64,000 bases of DNA, from contig JADGEQ010000033.1 in NCBI GenBank assembly GCA_016744295.1, positions 16,455-80,454 of the forward strand. The letters are read 5' to 3'. The translations under genes were made by a program, and so were the position numbers. Every line of letters starts with the position of its first letter. Position 1 is the stretch's first letter. This document shows, one piece after another, positions 50,872 through 60,389 of this stretch. Below the pieces are notes generated by a model that was given only the letters and a program-made list of their open reading frames with translations, searched no databases and was not told the DNA's origin. This DNA comes from Desulfobacteraceae bacterium (lineage in GTDB: Bacteria; Desulfobacterota; Desulfobacteria; Desulfobacterales; Desulfobacteraceae).

Positions 50872-52626
50872 ATGTCATATAAAGTATTAGCATTAAAATA
50901 CCGGTCCCAAACATTTTTAGAAGTTGTTGGTCAGTCCCATGTAACCCGCACCCTTGAAAATGCAATCACTGCTGACCGGCTCGCCCATGCCATTTTGCTT
51001 ACAGGCCCAAGGGGGACCGGAAAAACCACCATTGCAAGAATTCTGGCCAAGGCCATGAACTGTCGCACCGGCCCCACCCCAACCCCCTGTAATACCTGCA
51101 AAACCTGCAAGGACATTATTGAAGGACATTGTTCAGATGTTTTTGAGATTGATGGTGCCTCTAATAATAGTGTTGACCAGATCAGGGATCTTCGGGAAAA
51201 TGTCACCTATATGCCGGCAACATCTCCCTATAAAATATATATTATTGATGAAGTTCATATGTTGTCCACGGCAGCATTTAATGCATTGCTGAAAACCCTG
51301 GAAGAACCTCCTGACCATGTGTTATTCATATTTGCCACAACTGAAGTACATAAAATACCTGCCACTATTTTATCCCGGTGCCAGCGCCATGATCTTGGCA
51401 GGATTCACCTTGAAGATATTTCAGCCCATCTTGAAATGCTTTGCGCCAAGGAAGGTTTCACAATTGGAAAGGAAAGTCTGGACCTGATATCCCTGGAAGC
51501 GGACGGATCCATCAGGGATTCCTTGAGCCTTCTTGACAGAATATTGTCTGCCTGCCCGGACAAAAATATTGACCACAACAAGGTGGTAGATAACCTTGGG
51601 GTAATGGATCGAACACTCATGCATGATGTTTCAGCGGCGGTGTTTCAAAAAGATGGGGCAGCTCTAATCCGCATTGTTGAAAGCGTAAATGATTCCGGCC
51701 TTGATTTGAAAAGGTTTTTCTCCAATATCATTCTTCATTTTCGGAATTTAAATGTCATCAAACTTTGCGGCCAGAACAACTCGGCCGTAAATATGACCGA
51801 TGCCGAAAAACAGACCTTATTCCAGACAGTAGGTAAATTGCCCCCCAGCTATCTTGGATTGCTTTTGCAACTGCTATTAAATGAAGAATCCCTGGTAAAA
51901 TTTTCTTCCCATACAAAGACAGCAGTGGAAATGGTTCTGCTCAAACTGATTCAGGTCAGTCCGGGGGCCCAATTGGACCCAATCATTGAAAAACTGGATC
52001 TTCTGGCAAGGCAAATAAATTCAAAACTTGCGGACCATCCCTTATCAGACCCGGGAGAAAACAGACAAGCACCCTTGCCGTTGATAAATCCGTCCCTTGC
52101 ACAAGCCACCCCAAAAAATGAATTGCCGTCAACCATACCTCCAAGACCAATGGAGACGCAAACCCCAAAGATAGAGACCCGTTCTAATTTACAGCAGAAT
52201 CCTATTCTGGAGCCTCCTTTTCACAGAGAAGAGCGTCATACAGGCTGTGCTCCTACCCAAATTTCGGCAAAGGAAACAATTCCAAAAACCTGGTCCAGCT
52301 TTCTGGAAGAAATTGAAAAAAAACTACCGTTTATGTTTGCCCTGCTTTCAAAGGGTCAGGTGGATGAGTCAAACCCTGACATTGTCCAGGTAAGTTTGTT
52401 CAAGTGCTCTGCCTTTGACAAATCCCGACTCAAAACAAAAAAAGAAGAATTACATTCCCTTTGTAAAAGATTTTTGGGAAAAAACCTTGAAATCACCATT
52501 CAATCAGAGAACAACGCCATTGGCAAACCCGACAAACAAAAAGCCGACATGCAGGTGGCGGCACGTAATCACCCGCTGGTTATTGATGCCCAACGCATCT
52601 TTGATGGCGAAATTATCAACTATTAA
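50872..52626 (+). CDS. dnaX: DNA polymerase III gamma/tau subunit
   Basis: This 584-residue clamp-loader ATPase begins with MSYKVLALKYRSQTFLEVVG. Walker A is LTGPRGTGKTTIARIL, the zinc module CNTCKTCKDIIEG has its cysteines, and Walker B/sensor regions IIDEVHMLSTAAFNALLKTL and ATTEVHKIPATILSRCQ follow. Domain III runs to about residue 370. A Pro/Gln-rich linker and a tau-type C-terminal domain (about 470-584) complete it. No convincing programmed frameshift for gamma is seen. It leads dnaX-ybaB-recR, a classical order. Confidence 0.97.
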   Translation: MSYKVLALKYRSQTFLEVVGQSHVTRTLENAITADRLAHAILLTGPRGTGKTTIARILAKAMNCRTGPTPTPCNTCKTCKDIIEGHCSDVFEIDGASNNSVDQIRDLRENVTYMPATSPYKIYIIDEVHMLSTAAFNALLKTLEEPPDHVLFIFATTEVHKIPATILSRCQRHDLGRIHLEDISAHLEMLCAKEGFTIGKESLDLISLEADGSIRDSLSLLDRILSACPDKNIDHNKVVDNLGVMDRTLMHDVSAAVFQKDGAALIRIVESVNDSGLDLKRFFSNIILHFRNLNVIKLCGQNNSAVNMTDAEKQTLFQTVGKLPPSYLGLLLQLLLNEESLVKFSSHTKTAVEMVLLKLIQVSPGAQLDPIIEKLDLLARQINSKLADHPLSDPGENRQAPLPLINPSLAQATPKNELPSTIPPRPMETQTPKIETRSNLQQNPILEPPFHREERHTGCAPTQISAKETIPKTWSSFLEEIEKKLPFMFALLSKGQVDESNPDIVQVSLFKCSAFDKSRLKTKKEELHSLCKRFLGKNLEITIQSENNAIGKPDKQKADMQVAARNHPLVIDAQRIFDGEIINY

Positions 52627-52665
52627 TAATTAAAAAGAAACCTATTCAAACAGGAGTTTGCAAAT

Positions 52666-52974
52666 ATGAAAAATATGAACAACATGATGAAACAGGCCCA
52701 GAAGCTTCAAAAAAAAATGTTAAAAACCCAGGAAGAACTGGCAACAAAAACAGTTGAAGCCTCTGCCGGCGGCGGCATGGTAAAAGTGATTGCCAATGGC
52801 GGTCAAAAGATAGAATCCATTGTACTTGAAAAAGAGGTGGTTGACCCGGAAGATATTGAGATGTTGCAGGACCTTGTCATGGCTGCTGTCAATGATGCGT
52901 TAAAAAAATCCCAGGAAATGGTTTCCTCTGAAATGGGTAAGCTTACCGGCGGACTCAACATTCCAGGCCTTTAA
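52666..52974 (+). CDS. YbaB/EbfC nucleoid-associated protein
   Basis: This 102-residue protein has the YbaB pattern: a helical start MNNMMKQAQKLQKKMLKTQE, then beta strands ATKTVEASAGGGMVKVIANG and IESIVLEKEVVDPEDIEM, and a final helix with the G-rich end GLNIPGL. It binds DNA as a dimer with little specificity. It lies between dnaX and recR, as in most bacteria, and is probably co-transcribed. Confidence 0.95.
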   Translation: MKNMNNMMKQAQKLQKKMLKTQEELATKTVEASAGGGMVKVIANGGQKIESIVLEKEVVDPEDIEMLQDLVMAAVNDALKKSQEMVSSEMGKLTGGLNIPGL

Positions 52975-52980
52975 ACATCC

Positions 52981-53580
52981 GTGAATCATTATCCAGATGC
53001 AATTATAAAGCTGATCCATTCCCTGGCTACCCTCCCGGGTATTGGGAAAAAAACAGCCGAACGGCTGGCGCTCCATATTCTGCATGCGCCGGATCATGAA
53101 GCTGCCACCATTGCAGGCGATATTATTGAACTTAAAAGCAGTGTCAGGCTCTGTTCATCCTGTTTTGCCCTGAGTGACAAACCCGAGTGCCGAATCTGCT
53201 CAGATCCGGCACGGGATACCTCCCTGATTTGTGTGGTTGAAAACCCAAAAGACATGGCAGCCATTGAAAAGGCAAATATTTTCTCAGGCAGGTATCATAT
53301 CCTGGGGGGGGCTCTGTCTCCCATTGATGGTATTGGCCCCAAGGACATCCGGTTGACCGAATTATTCAACCGGGCCGACCCAAAATCGGTTTCGGAAATC
53401 ATCCTGGCAACAAAAACAGATGTCGAAGGCGAGGCAACCGCTGCCTATATCCTGGACCGACTTAAATCAAGGGGCATCACCATCACACGGATTGCATCCG
53501 GAATTCCCATGGGGGGAGATCTTCAATATGTCGACCCCTTAACAATGCAAAAGGCAATGGAAAAACGATATGGATTCTAA
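52981..53580 (+). CDS. recR: Recombination protein RecR
   Basis: This 199-residue protein loads RecA at gaps in the RecFOR pathway. The helix-hairpin-helix ATLPGIGKKTAERLALHI is followed by a C4 zinc finger (LCSSCFALSDKPECRICSD), the Toprim domain with VVENPKDMAAIEKAN, and a Walker B-like end LTMQKAMEKRYGF. The start is a GTG 6 nt after the ybaB stop. Length matches E. coli RecR (201). Confidence 0.97.
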   Translation: MNHYPDAIIKLIHSLATLPGIGKKTAERLALHILHAPDHEAATIAGDIIELKSSVRLCSSCFALSDKPECRICSDPARDTSLICVVENPKDMAAIEKANIFSGRYHILGGALSPIDGIGPKDIRLTELFNRADPKSVSEIILATKTDVEGEATAAYILDRLKSRGITITRIASGIPMGGDLQYVDPLTMQKAMEKRYGF

Positions 53581-53995
53581 ATACAAAACTCCTGCGGATA
53601 TATTTAAATGCCAACTCTGCGGGGACTGCTGCAATGGATTTGGCGGCACCTATGTGACAGACCGAGACATTCTCAAAATCGCCTCTTTTATCAATGCCGA
53701 CCCAACAACCTTTGTTGCAAAATATTGCGATCAGTCCGGATCCAGACACGTATTAACCCTTGGGACCAATGGGTCCTGTATTTTTTTTGATACAGAAAAG
53801 CAATGCACGATTCACCCTGTCAAACCCTATATGTGCAAGGCATGGCCCTATATTAAAACCATCATAAAAAATCCTGAAAACTGGAATATAATGGCAAGTG
53901 CCTGTCCGGGCATAAAAAAAGATATCCCTTATAAGGATCTTAAACAAATTGTTGCCCTTGAATCCCAAAAGCTGGATAACTTAGAAAACTTATAA
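53570..53995 (+). CDS. YkgJ-family cysteine cluster protein
   Basis: This 141-residue protein has the eight-cysteine layout of the YkgJ/UPF0153 family: FKCQLCGDCCNGFGG near the start, then a Cys in NGSCIFFDTEKQCTIHPVKP, YMCKAWP, and a late SACPGI. Such proteins probably bind a metal or Fe-S cluster; no function is established. It overlaps recR by 11 nt and precedes a GspE-type ATPase. Confidence 0.9.
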   Translation: MDSKYKTPADIFKCQLCGDCCNGFGGTYVTDRDILKIASFINADPTTFVAKYCDQSGSRHVLTLGTNGSCIFFDTEKQCTIHPVKPYMCKAWPYIKTIIKNPENWNIMASACPGIKKDIPYKDLKQIVALESQKLDNLENL

Positions 53996-54018
53996 AAATT
54001 GGAGAGATTGGAGAACAT

Positions 54019-55875
54019 ATGAATTCTGAATTGGGTGAAATTGTCTCCTTACTGCTCAAAGAAGGGTTGCTTACGAACGAACAAGCCCTTTATGCAAAGC
54101 GGGTACAATCAAAACTGGGGGATAGAAAAACCCTCATCGACACCCTAAAAGATCTTAAATATGTTGATGAAAACCAGGTTAAGGAGGTGCTGCGTGACAA
54201 TCACCTTTCCCTGCGCATCGGAGATCTTCTGGTTGAATGCGGATATCTGAGCCGGGAAAAGCTCAATGCTGCACTTAATATTCAGAAGGGTCAGCCGGAT
54301 AAACGACTGGGACAAATCATCGTCGAGAAGCAGTATTTAAGTGAAAATGCCTTTATTGATGCTCTTTCTGTCCAGCTTGGATTCCGATTCATTGACCTGT
54401 CCATTGAAGATGTGGATGAAACCACCTTTAAACACATTCCCATCAAGTGGTGCATGTCCAACCATTTTCTGCCCGTAAGAAAGGTAAAGGACAAAACATT
54501 GATCGCCTTTGCCGATCCCTTCAGCAAAACAGATATCCAGGGAGCCGAAAAATTATTTGGTAAAAATTTTACCATTGGTATTGCCGCTCCCTACATGATA
54601 GAAAAAAAACTTGAAAAGCTAGGGTCCGGCATTATCGGGCCTAGGGCAGTGGTGGATGAAAACACCGCCATTGGCATAGTGGACTCCATCATTGGCAATG
54701 CCATCGACCAGGGAGCCTCTGATATCCATATTGAACCCTTTGAAGAACACCTCCAGATACGGTATCGGATAGACGGTATTCTCGTGCCCTACAAAAGGTT
54801 TCCCAGCAATGCAGCAACAATGGTTTCAGCCCGTATAAAAGTGTTGAGCCGCGCCAATATTGCTGAAAAAAGGCGGCACCAGGACGGCCGTATGGCCTTT
54901 GAGTACAAGGGCAATTCCCTGGATTTGCGCGTCTCAATTTTTGTGACTATATTTGGTGAAAAAATTGTATTGCGAATTTTAAACCGAATCGATCAAATCC
55001 TTAAATTCGAGCAGATGGGTATGCAGCCCAAAATGCTGGACAGATTTAGAAAAGATGTTTTAAATGTTCCCAGCGGGGTAATGATTATCACAGGGCCCAC
55101 AGGATCGGGCAAGACAACCACCCTGTATTCCTGCGTGTCGGAAATCCGCAGTCCCCAGACCAGTATTATTACCGCCGAAGACCCGGTGGAATATGTGGTG
55201 GAAGGGATCTCCCAGTGTTCCATTGATCCTAATATCAATCTGACCTTTGAGGAAACCCTGCGCCACATCGTTCGCCAGGACCCGGATGTAATCGTTATCG
55301 GAGAAATCAGAGACAATTATTCGGCCAACGTTGCTGTCCATGCCGCCCTTACCGGCCATAAGGTACTTACCTCCTTTCACACCGAAGACAGTATCAGCGG
55401 ACTAATACGGCTGATGAACATGGATGTTGAGGCATTTTTAATCTCTTCCACTGTTGTCTGTGTCCTGGCCCAAAGATTGTTAAGAAAGGTCTGTGACCAT
55501 TGCGCAGATACCTATACCCCCTCTTCAGCAGATCTGAAACTTCTGGGCTATGGTCCCGATGAGTTGAAAAAATACAGCCTATTAAAAGGAAAAGGATGCC
55601 CGGTATGCAACCACACCGGATACAAAGGCAGGATTGCTGTCTTTGAGTTACTGATTCTGGATGAATTTGTCAAAGAAGCTATTTTGGATTGCAGATCCAG
55701 TTACGAACTCAGAAAAATCAGCATGGAAACCGCTGGACTTGTCACATTGATGGAAGATGCCCTGTCCAAGGTTTCGTTAGGGATCACCACCCTGGAAGAA
55801 ACCTTCAGATGTATTCCGAGACTATTAAATCCACGCCCCATGCATGAAATCAACAGATTGCTAGGAGTCTCCTAA
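54019..55875 (+). CDS. GspE/PilB-family assembly ATPase (MshE-like)
   Basis: This 618-residue motor ATPase drives pilus or type II secretion pseudopilus extension. It has an N-terminal tandem of MshE-like domains (about 1-150, with repeated YVDENQVKEVLRD and YLSRE/YLSEN-type helices). MshE N-domains are known to bind c-di-GMP. Walker A is ITGPTGSGKTTTLYSCV, Walker B is QDPDVIVIGEIRDNYS, and a C-terminal zinc module has CDHCADTY and CPVCNHTGYKG. It is followed by an HDOD gene with a 1-nt overlap, so the two are coupled. Which export system it serves is open. Confidence 0.92.
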   Translation: MNSELGEIVSLLLKEGLLTNEQALYAKRVQSKLGDRKTLIDTLKDLKYVDENQVKEVLRDNHLSLRIGDLLVECGYLSREKLNAALNIQKGQPDKRLGQIIVEKQYLSENAFIDALSVQLGFRFIDLSIEDVDETTFKHIPIKWCMSNHFLPVRKVKDKTLIAFADPFSKTDIQGAEKLFGKNFTIGIAAPYMIEKKLEKLGSGIIGPRAVVDENTAIGIVDSIIGNAIDQGASDIHIEPFEEHLQIRYRIDGILVPYKRFPSNAATMVSARIKVLSRANIAEKRRHQDGRMAFEYKGNSLDLRVSIFVTIFGEKIVLRILNRIDQILKFEQMGMQPKMLDRFRKDVLNVPSGVMIITGPTGSGKTTTLYSCVSEIRSPQTSIITAEDPVEYVVEGISQCSIDPNINLTFEETLRHIVRQDPDVIVIGEIRDNYSANVAVHAALTGHKVLTSFHTEDSISGLIRLMNMDVEAFLISSTVVCVLAQRLLRKVCDHCADTYTPSSADLKLLGYGPDELKKYSLLKGKGCPVCNHTGYKGRIAVFELLILDEFVKEAILDCRSSYELRKISMETAGLVTLMEDALSKVSLGITTLEETFRCIPRLLNPRPMHEINRLLGVS

Positions 55876-56717
55876 TGTCGCCGCAACCCAGCATCATTGA
55901 TATTATAAAACAACAAATTAAAAAAGAAGAATCCCTGCCCGTACTCAGCCCAAAGGCGTTGACAATACAAAAAGAAGCCACAAAGCAAGACCCGGATTTC
56001 GAGGTGCTATCCCGATTAGTCCGCATGGATCCCACCCTGACCAGCCAGGTACTCAAAACAGCAAATTCACCTTTTTACAGGGGATTGGGAAATGTGGATA
56101 CCATTAAAGATGCTGTGGTCCGGCTGGGCCAGAATGAAATGGTCAATATTGTCATGAAGGTGCTGCACCAGCAGAATTTCAGGTCATCTCATCCATTGAT
56201 ACGGCCCTACCAGATCCGCCTGTGGAATCATTCGGTTTCCTGCGCCATTGGATCTTTGTGGGCGGTCAAATATCTGTCAATGGAAGAATTAATCCCCAGG
56301 GCGTTCATTGCGGGGCTATTGCATGACATGGGCAAATTATATCTTTTAACGGCCATCGAAAAAATTTTCCACTCCAAAACAGCCGAATTCAAACCGCCCC
56401 CACAACTCATCGACAAAATACTGGACAACCTCCACTCGGCAATGGGATATAATCTGCTTACCAAATGGCATCTGCCTGAACAATACCGGATTATTGCCCG
56501 GGACCACCACATCGAGGAATACGATCATTCAGATATGCTGCTGCTGGTTGTCAGACTTGTGAATGCCGTATGCATAAAAATAGAAACCAATAATGGCCCG
56601 ACAGATCTTGCCGGGATTGTCAGTTCAAAGGAAGCGGATATCCTGGGGATGTCGGAAATCGGAGTGGCTGAACTTGAAATTGCCCTGGAGGATGCCAGAA
56701 GCAAAGGCGACCTATAA
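55875..56717 (+). CDS. HDOD domain protein
   Basis: This 280-residue signalling protein consists of one HDOD domain (about 15-210) with an intact HD: FIAGLLHDMGKLYLL, plus a DHHIEEYDHSD segment. Further features are DFEVLSRLVRMDPTLTSQVL and the GLGNVDTIKDAVVRLGQNEM block. HDOD proteins act as regulators of motility, chemotaxis or c-di-GMP signalling. Its ATG overlaps the GspE-like stop by 1 nt (TAATG), a strong hint that it controls or assists that ATPase. It converges on motB. Confidence 0.9.
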   Translation: MSPQPSIIDIIKQQIKKEESLPVLSPKALTIQKEATKQDPDFEVLSRLVRMDPTLTSQVLKTANSPFYRGLGNVDTIKDAVVRLGQNEMVNIVMKVLHQQNFRSSHPLIRPYQIRLWNHSVSCAIGSLWAVKYLSMEELIPRAFIAGLLHDMGKLYLLTAIEKIFHSKTAEFKPPPQLIDKILDNLHSAMGYNLLTKWHLPEQYRIIARDHHIEEYDHSDMLLLVVRLVNAVCIKIETNNGPTDLAGIVSSKEADILGMSEIGVAELEIALEDARSKGDL

Positions 56718-56727
56718 GTTTAGAGAT

Positions 56728-57546
56728 TCAGTTCCTGGTGGCGGGGCGTTCCATGTCAGCAAACTGACGTGCAATACTATCCCGTTCATATACAATTTCA
56801 ACCCGCCGGTTCCTTGCCCTTCCCCGGGCAGTATCATTGGTTGCAACGGGGTGGTAATGGGCATACCCTTCTGCTGATATATACTGGGGAGAAACCCCGT
56901 TTTTCACCAATAATCGTACCACTGTGGATGCCCTGGCACTGGACAATTCCCAATTCGAGGGAAAAATATTCGAAGAGATGGGTTCGCTGTCCGTATGTCC
57001 TTTTATCTTAACCTGGTAGGCAAGTTTTGACAGAACAGATGCCACCTTTTCAAGGATATCCAGCCCCTTTCCTGACAGCTGGGTACCCCCCTGGGCAAAC
57101 AAAAGCAAATCCGACATGGTGATGACCACCCCGTCTTCGGTCTTGGTGACACTCACCTCCCCCCCAAGCTTATTAAACAACACCAATTCCCTGATTTCCG
57201 AGACGATCTCTTCCATCTCTTTTTCAATCATTCCGCCCAACTCGTCTATCTGCTGGTTTTCAGAAGGTTCTTCCGAAGGGACCGCATGCATTGTCAACCC
57301 TTCCCTGGTGCCGGACTCAGGCACTGCCTGGGATCCCAAAGCACTTCGCAGAGACTGCACCAGCTCCTTGTAGGTCTCCTGCTGGGTGGTGCTCATGGCA
57401 AAGAGCAAAACAAAAAAACACATCAAAAGGGTTACAAGATCGGCAAAGGTGGCCATCCATGCAGGCGCACCCTCTACCACCTTTTTTTCCTCCTCGGCGG
57501 GAGGGGACAAGGCTATCTCAGCTTCTGCTTCTGTTTCATCAGCCAT
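56728..57546 (-). CDS. motB: Flagellar motor protein MotB
   Basis: This 272-residue stator subunit has an acidic N-terminus, one membrane helix (about 31-51) with the ion-binding Asp36 in WMATFADLVTLLMCFFVLLF, a plug/linker region and an OmpA-type peptidoglycan-binding domain (KGHTDSEPISSNIFPSNWEL, SARASTVVRLLVKNGVSPQY). It pairs with MotA to drive flagellar rotation. It is co-directional with motA 27 nt upstream. Length is normal. Confidence 0.94.
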   Translation of the reverse strand: MADETEAEAEIALSPPAEEEKKVVEGAPAWMATFADLVTLLMCFFVLLFAMSTTQQETYKELVQSLRSALGSQAVPESGTREGLTMHAVPSEEPSENQQIDELGGMIEKEMEEIVSEIRELVLFNKLGGEVSVTKTEDGVVITMSDLLLFAQGGTQLSGKGLDILEKVASVLSKLAYQVKIKGHTDSEPISSNIFPSNWELSSARASTVVRLLVKNGVSPQYISAEGYAHYHPVATNDTARGRARNRRVEIVYERDSIARQFADMERPATRN

Positions 57547-57573
57547 GGTCTATATCTCTTTTTTTATAGTCCA

Positions 57574-58335
57574 TTATTTTTTTTCTTCTTCCTTACCACC
57601 TGCCATATAAACCTTGAGCTTGTCTTCCATGAGCTTGGGGTGTTCACCCTCCCTGATGGAGAGAATCCCTTCAAAAATAATATTCATATTGGTAATCTCT
57701 TCTTCATTTCTTCCCATGAGTTTATCACTCATGGGAATAAAAAACAGATTGGCAAGAACAGCTCCGTAAAAGGTGGTGATCATGGCCACTGCCATCTTGG
57801 GACCAATGGAAGAGGGGTCGTCAAGATTGGCGAGCATCTGGACAAGGCCGATCAAGGTTCCGATCATCCCAAAGGCAGGGGCATAGGTCCCCATGCTGGA
57901 AAAGATATTGGCTCCAGTATCCAGGCCTTTTTTGGTCAGGGACATCTTTTTTTGCATAATGGCTGCAATATCACCTGTTTTAACCCCATCCACCGTCATT
58001 TGAAGTGCCTGGGCAAGATAGGGATCAGGGGTACTTTGGATATCCCCTTCTATGGACAGCAGCCCCCCTTTTCTGGCCTTATTGGATATTTCAACCAAAT
58101 TGGCAATGATATCTTCGGGCTTTTCAATCTTAAACATAAAAATCTTTATGCCGGTTTTAAACATACTTAAAAAATCAGACAAAGGATAGCCAACCATGGT
58201 AGCGGCAACGGTCCCCCCCATAACGATGAGAATAGACGGGATATTGACAAACATCATGATACTGCCGCCCAAAAGTATGGTCCCCAGCACAAAACCCATC
58301 CCTGAGACAACACCAATAATCGAAGCAATGTCCAT
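57574..58335 (-). CDS. motA: Flagellar motor protein MotA
   Basis: This 253-residue stator ring subunit has four membrane segments: about 3-25, 29-50, and a pair near 145-200. Family features are IPSILIVMGGTVAATMVGYP, the cytoplasmic charged loop, and MGTYAPAFGMIGTLIGLVQM. The N-terminus and absence of an E. coli-type long start resemble the PomA/MotA short class. It follows the HD-GYP-like gene by 3 nt and precedes motB by 27 nt, so the three are one operon. Confidence 0.95.
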   Translation of the reverse strand: MDIASIIGVVSGMGFVLGTILLGGSIMMFVNIPSILIVMGGTVAATMVGYPLSDFLSMFKTGIKIFMFKIEKPEDIIANLVEISNKARKGGLLSIEGDIQSTPDPYLAQALQMTVDGVKTGDIAAIMQKKMSLTKKGLDTGANIFSSMGTYAPAFGMIGTLIGLVQMLANLDDPSSIGPKMAVAMITTFYGAVLANLFFIPMSDKLMGRNEEEITNMNIIFEGILSIREGEHPKLMEDKLKVYMAGGKEEEKK

Positions 58336-58338
58336 TTT

Positions 58339-59706
58339 CTAAGCCTTTATGTAAACAGTTTCATCAACAGGGTATTCCCTGTGATATTGTATAATCTTCT
58401 CAATTGATTCCCGGTTCAGCCGTGTGTCCACAGAAAAAAGCTTGGTCCCGGAAACGGTGAACAAAGCGGTTCCCAGCCTCATCCCTGGTTCAAGCTGTTC
58501 AACACCAACCCCCCTTACCCGGTATTCGTCTGATCCCATGTGAAGCACGGCATATTGCTCCAACCGCCCCACAATAGCCGGGTCAAGCCGGGAACCTGAG
58601 ATATTTTCCAAAGAAGCCAATAAATCTTCCAGGCAATTAACCTCCGATCTGTCTTTCAACCGGTCAAACTCATCAGCCCCGGCAAGTATCCGGGAAGCCA
58701 GGGGAATAACCCTTTTTTTCAATCCATCGGGGCAGCCGGTTCCATCGGAATTTTCATTTAAAAACCGGATCATCTCGGAACAGTCTTCAAACCCTTTGCA
58801 TTCATTTAAAAGATCGGCTCCTTTTACCGGATATTGAATCCACATATTATTTTCATAACTTGTGAACTCTTTTCTTTCTTTTTCCAATGCCGGAGGCATG
58901 AAAAGAAGCCCGACTTCATGCAACATAGCAGCTTTTCGAAGATCCTCCAACTTTTTTTCATCAAAATCAAATTGTTTTGCAACAAAACAGGCGATATGGG
59001 CGACCCTTTCGGCATGCCCCCTGTTTGCCTCGATCCGACTTTTGATCAGAGTTGACAAAATTTTCTCAAACCCCTTCACATTCTGACCCAACCCTTCTTT
59101 CATCAGCAATAAGGATTTTTTCAATTGACTGCGTTCCCGGGTCATGTGATGAATCTGCTTTAATGCATTGTTCAGACTGGTTTTTTCCTGAATCAACTCT
59201 TTTTTAACAAGGGTCAATTCCCGTTTAAATTTATCCAGGTAGTGAAAGGATTTTTCAAGTCTCTTTTCCTGGACAATCTGTTGTTGCGCAAGATTGTTCT
59301 TTTCAAGGTAAACACGAGATCTTGCGCATACTTTTTGTGCAGACAACGGGTGAACAATAAATTCATCAAACCCGTAGCCATATAGTTCCATTCTTATTTC
59401 AAATTCCGGATATCTGTCAACCCCCAGGAAAAAGGCCGGCTTGACCCCAAAGGCAATCGTATCAAAACAGTTTATCATTTTTTTAAAAGCGACCAAACCC
59501 GATTGGTCAATGGGCAGGGAAACATCAATTAAAATAATGTCCAAACGCATTGCCCCCGCAATTTGGATGCCCTGTTTTTCATCGGAACAAAAACGGGATA
59601 TAAATCCATTGGCCCTGGAAAATAGGGTTCTGTGGGCTTCATTTTTTTCATCGCCCACATAAAGCAGTGATATGAGATCTTTGTTCATTTTCTGTCTATT
59701 TTCCAT
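58339..59706 (-). CDS. Response regulator with degenerate HD-GYP domain
   Basis: This 455-residue protein has an N-terminal receiver-like domain (about 10-130) with a plausible phospho-Asp in IILIDVSLP. A coiled coil (140-215) and an HD-GYP-type domain (about 220-400) follow. The key metal and GYP residues are changed: LHEVGLL where LHDIGKI is expected, YPVKG for HPxxG, and NENSDGTGCP for HHERxDGxGYP. It is thus unlikely to cleave c-di-GMP and may act as a binding or scaffold protein. It lies 3 nt upstream of motA, so a motor-control role is plausible. Confidence 0.82.
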   Translation of the reverse strand: MENRQKMNKDLISLLYVGDEKNEAHRTLFSRANGFISRFCSDEKQGIQIAGAMRLDIILIDVSLPIDQSGLVAFKKMINCFDTIAFGVKPAFFLGVDRYPEFEIRMELYGYGFDEFIVHPLSAQKVCARSRVYLEKNNLAQQQIVQEKRLEKSFHYLDKFKRELTLVKKELIQEKTSLNNALKQIHHMTRERSQLKKSLLLMKEGLGQNVKGFEKILSTLIKSRIEANRGHAERVAHIACFVAKQFDFDEKKLEDLRKAAMLHEVGLLFMPPALEKERKEFTSYENNMWIQYPVKGADLLNECKGFEDCSEMIRFLNENSDGTGCPDGLKKRVIPLASRILAGADEFDRLKDRSEVNCLEDLLASLENISGSRLDPAIVGRLEQYAVLHMGSDEYRVRGVGVEQLEPGMRLGTALFTVSGTKLFSVDTRLNRESIEKIIQYHREYPVDETVYIKA

Positions 59707-59724
59707 GCCTATTAATCTGATTAA

Positions 59725-60276
59725 TCATTCTGAATAGTCATTGGTCCACCACTCATCCCATTGGGTTTCCATTATGCTTTGGGCCATCTGCACCCCCTCT
59801 TTGGTTTTGATACGCCCGATGACAAGGGGCAGCCATTTTTCAGGCGATGTCGACCCTGTATCTTCAAGCTTTTTCAATTCAAGTACAAAGGAAAGCTGAT
59901 CCGCGTCATTGGCAAGCTTTGCCTCCTTGGTTTCTCCCAGATTAAATTCCTCAATAAGCAATTTGATATCCTTACCAAAAGGAAGGGGCTTAATCAAATG
60001 CGAAATCGCTTTGGCTTCATTCACACAGGCATATTTTTTTTGTACATAGTTAAGATCACCGGTGCGGGCTTCCGGGATATCATGCAGCAAGGCCATGGCC
60101 ATCAGTTTTGACCCGTCAATGCTTGTATCCAATTTTGACATCACAAAACAGATAAATGCCATGGTGAAACTATGTTCTGCAATACTTTCCCGACCCGATC
60201 CCAAAAAGGCATAACCGGACCGAACAATATCCTTTAGCATTCTCATCTCAAAAAGTAGGTTGGCAATATGCTTCAT
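59725..60276 (-). CDS. HD-domain phosphohydrolase (YfbR/HDDC2-like)
   Basis: This 183-residue HD-superfamily enzyme has the metal ligands RESIAEHSFTMAFI (His), LLHDIPEARTGD (His-Asp) and KLANDADQLSF (Asp). Size and order fit the 5'-deoxynucleotidase YfbR/HDDC2 group, which hydrolyses dNMPs. Activity is inferred. It is read leftward, ends 18 nt before the HD-GYP-like gene, and is divergent from the LysM protein, so it may share transcription with the motor operon. Confidence 0.85.
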   Translation of the reverse strand: MKHIANLLFEMRMLKDIVRSGYAFLGSGRESIAEHSFTMAFICFVMSKLDTSIDGSKLMAMALLHDIPEARTGDLNYVQKKYACVNEAKAISHLIKPLPFGKDIKLLIEEFNLGETKEAKLANDADQLSFVLELKKLEDTGSTSPEKWLPLVIGRIKTKEGVQMAQSIMETQWDEWWTNDYSE

Positions 60277-60389
60277 TTTTTGTATCCAATTTCAAGGTAT
60301 TAACGTAACAATTCTTGACTTTTTATAGAACAGGCGTTTAAATAAAGTCAAGATAATCAAAGGGACCAATGCAGATCAAGGGAGATACC

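Noticed and set aside
52315..52330. Run of eight A residues in dnaX as a programmed frameshift site
   Set aside because: The -1 frame would add only about ten residues before a stop, far past the usual gamma end, and there is no clear stem-loop.
57286..58170. 294-codon plus-strand frame over motA and motB
   Set aside because: It is antisense to two well-recognised genes and has low-complexity composition.
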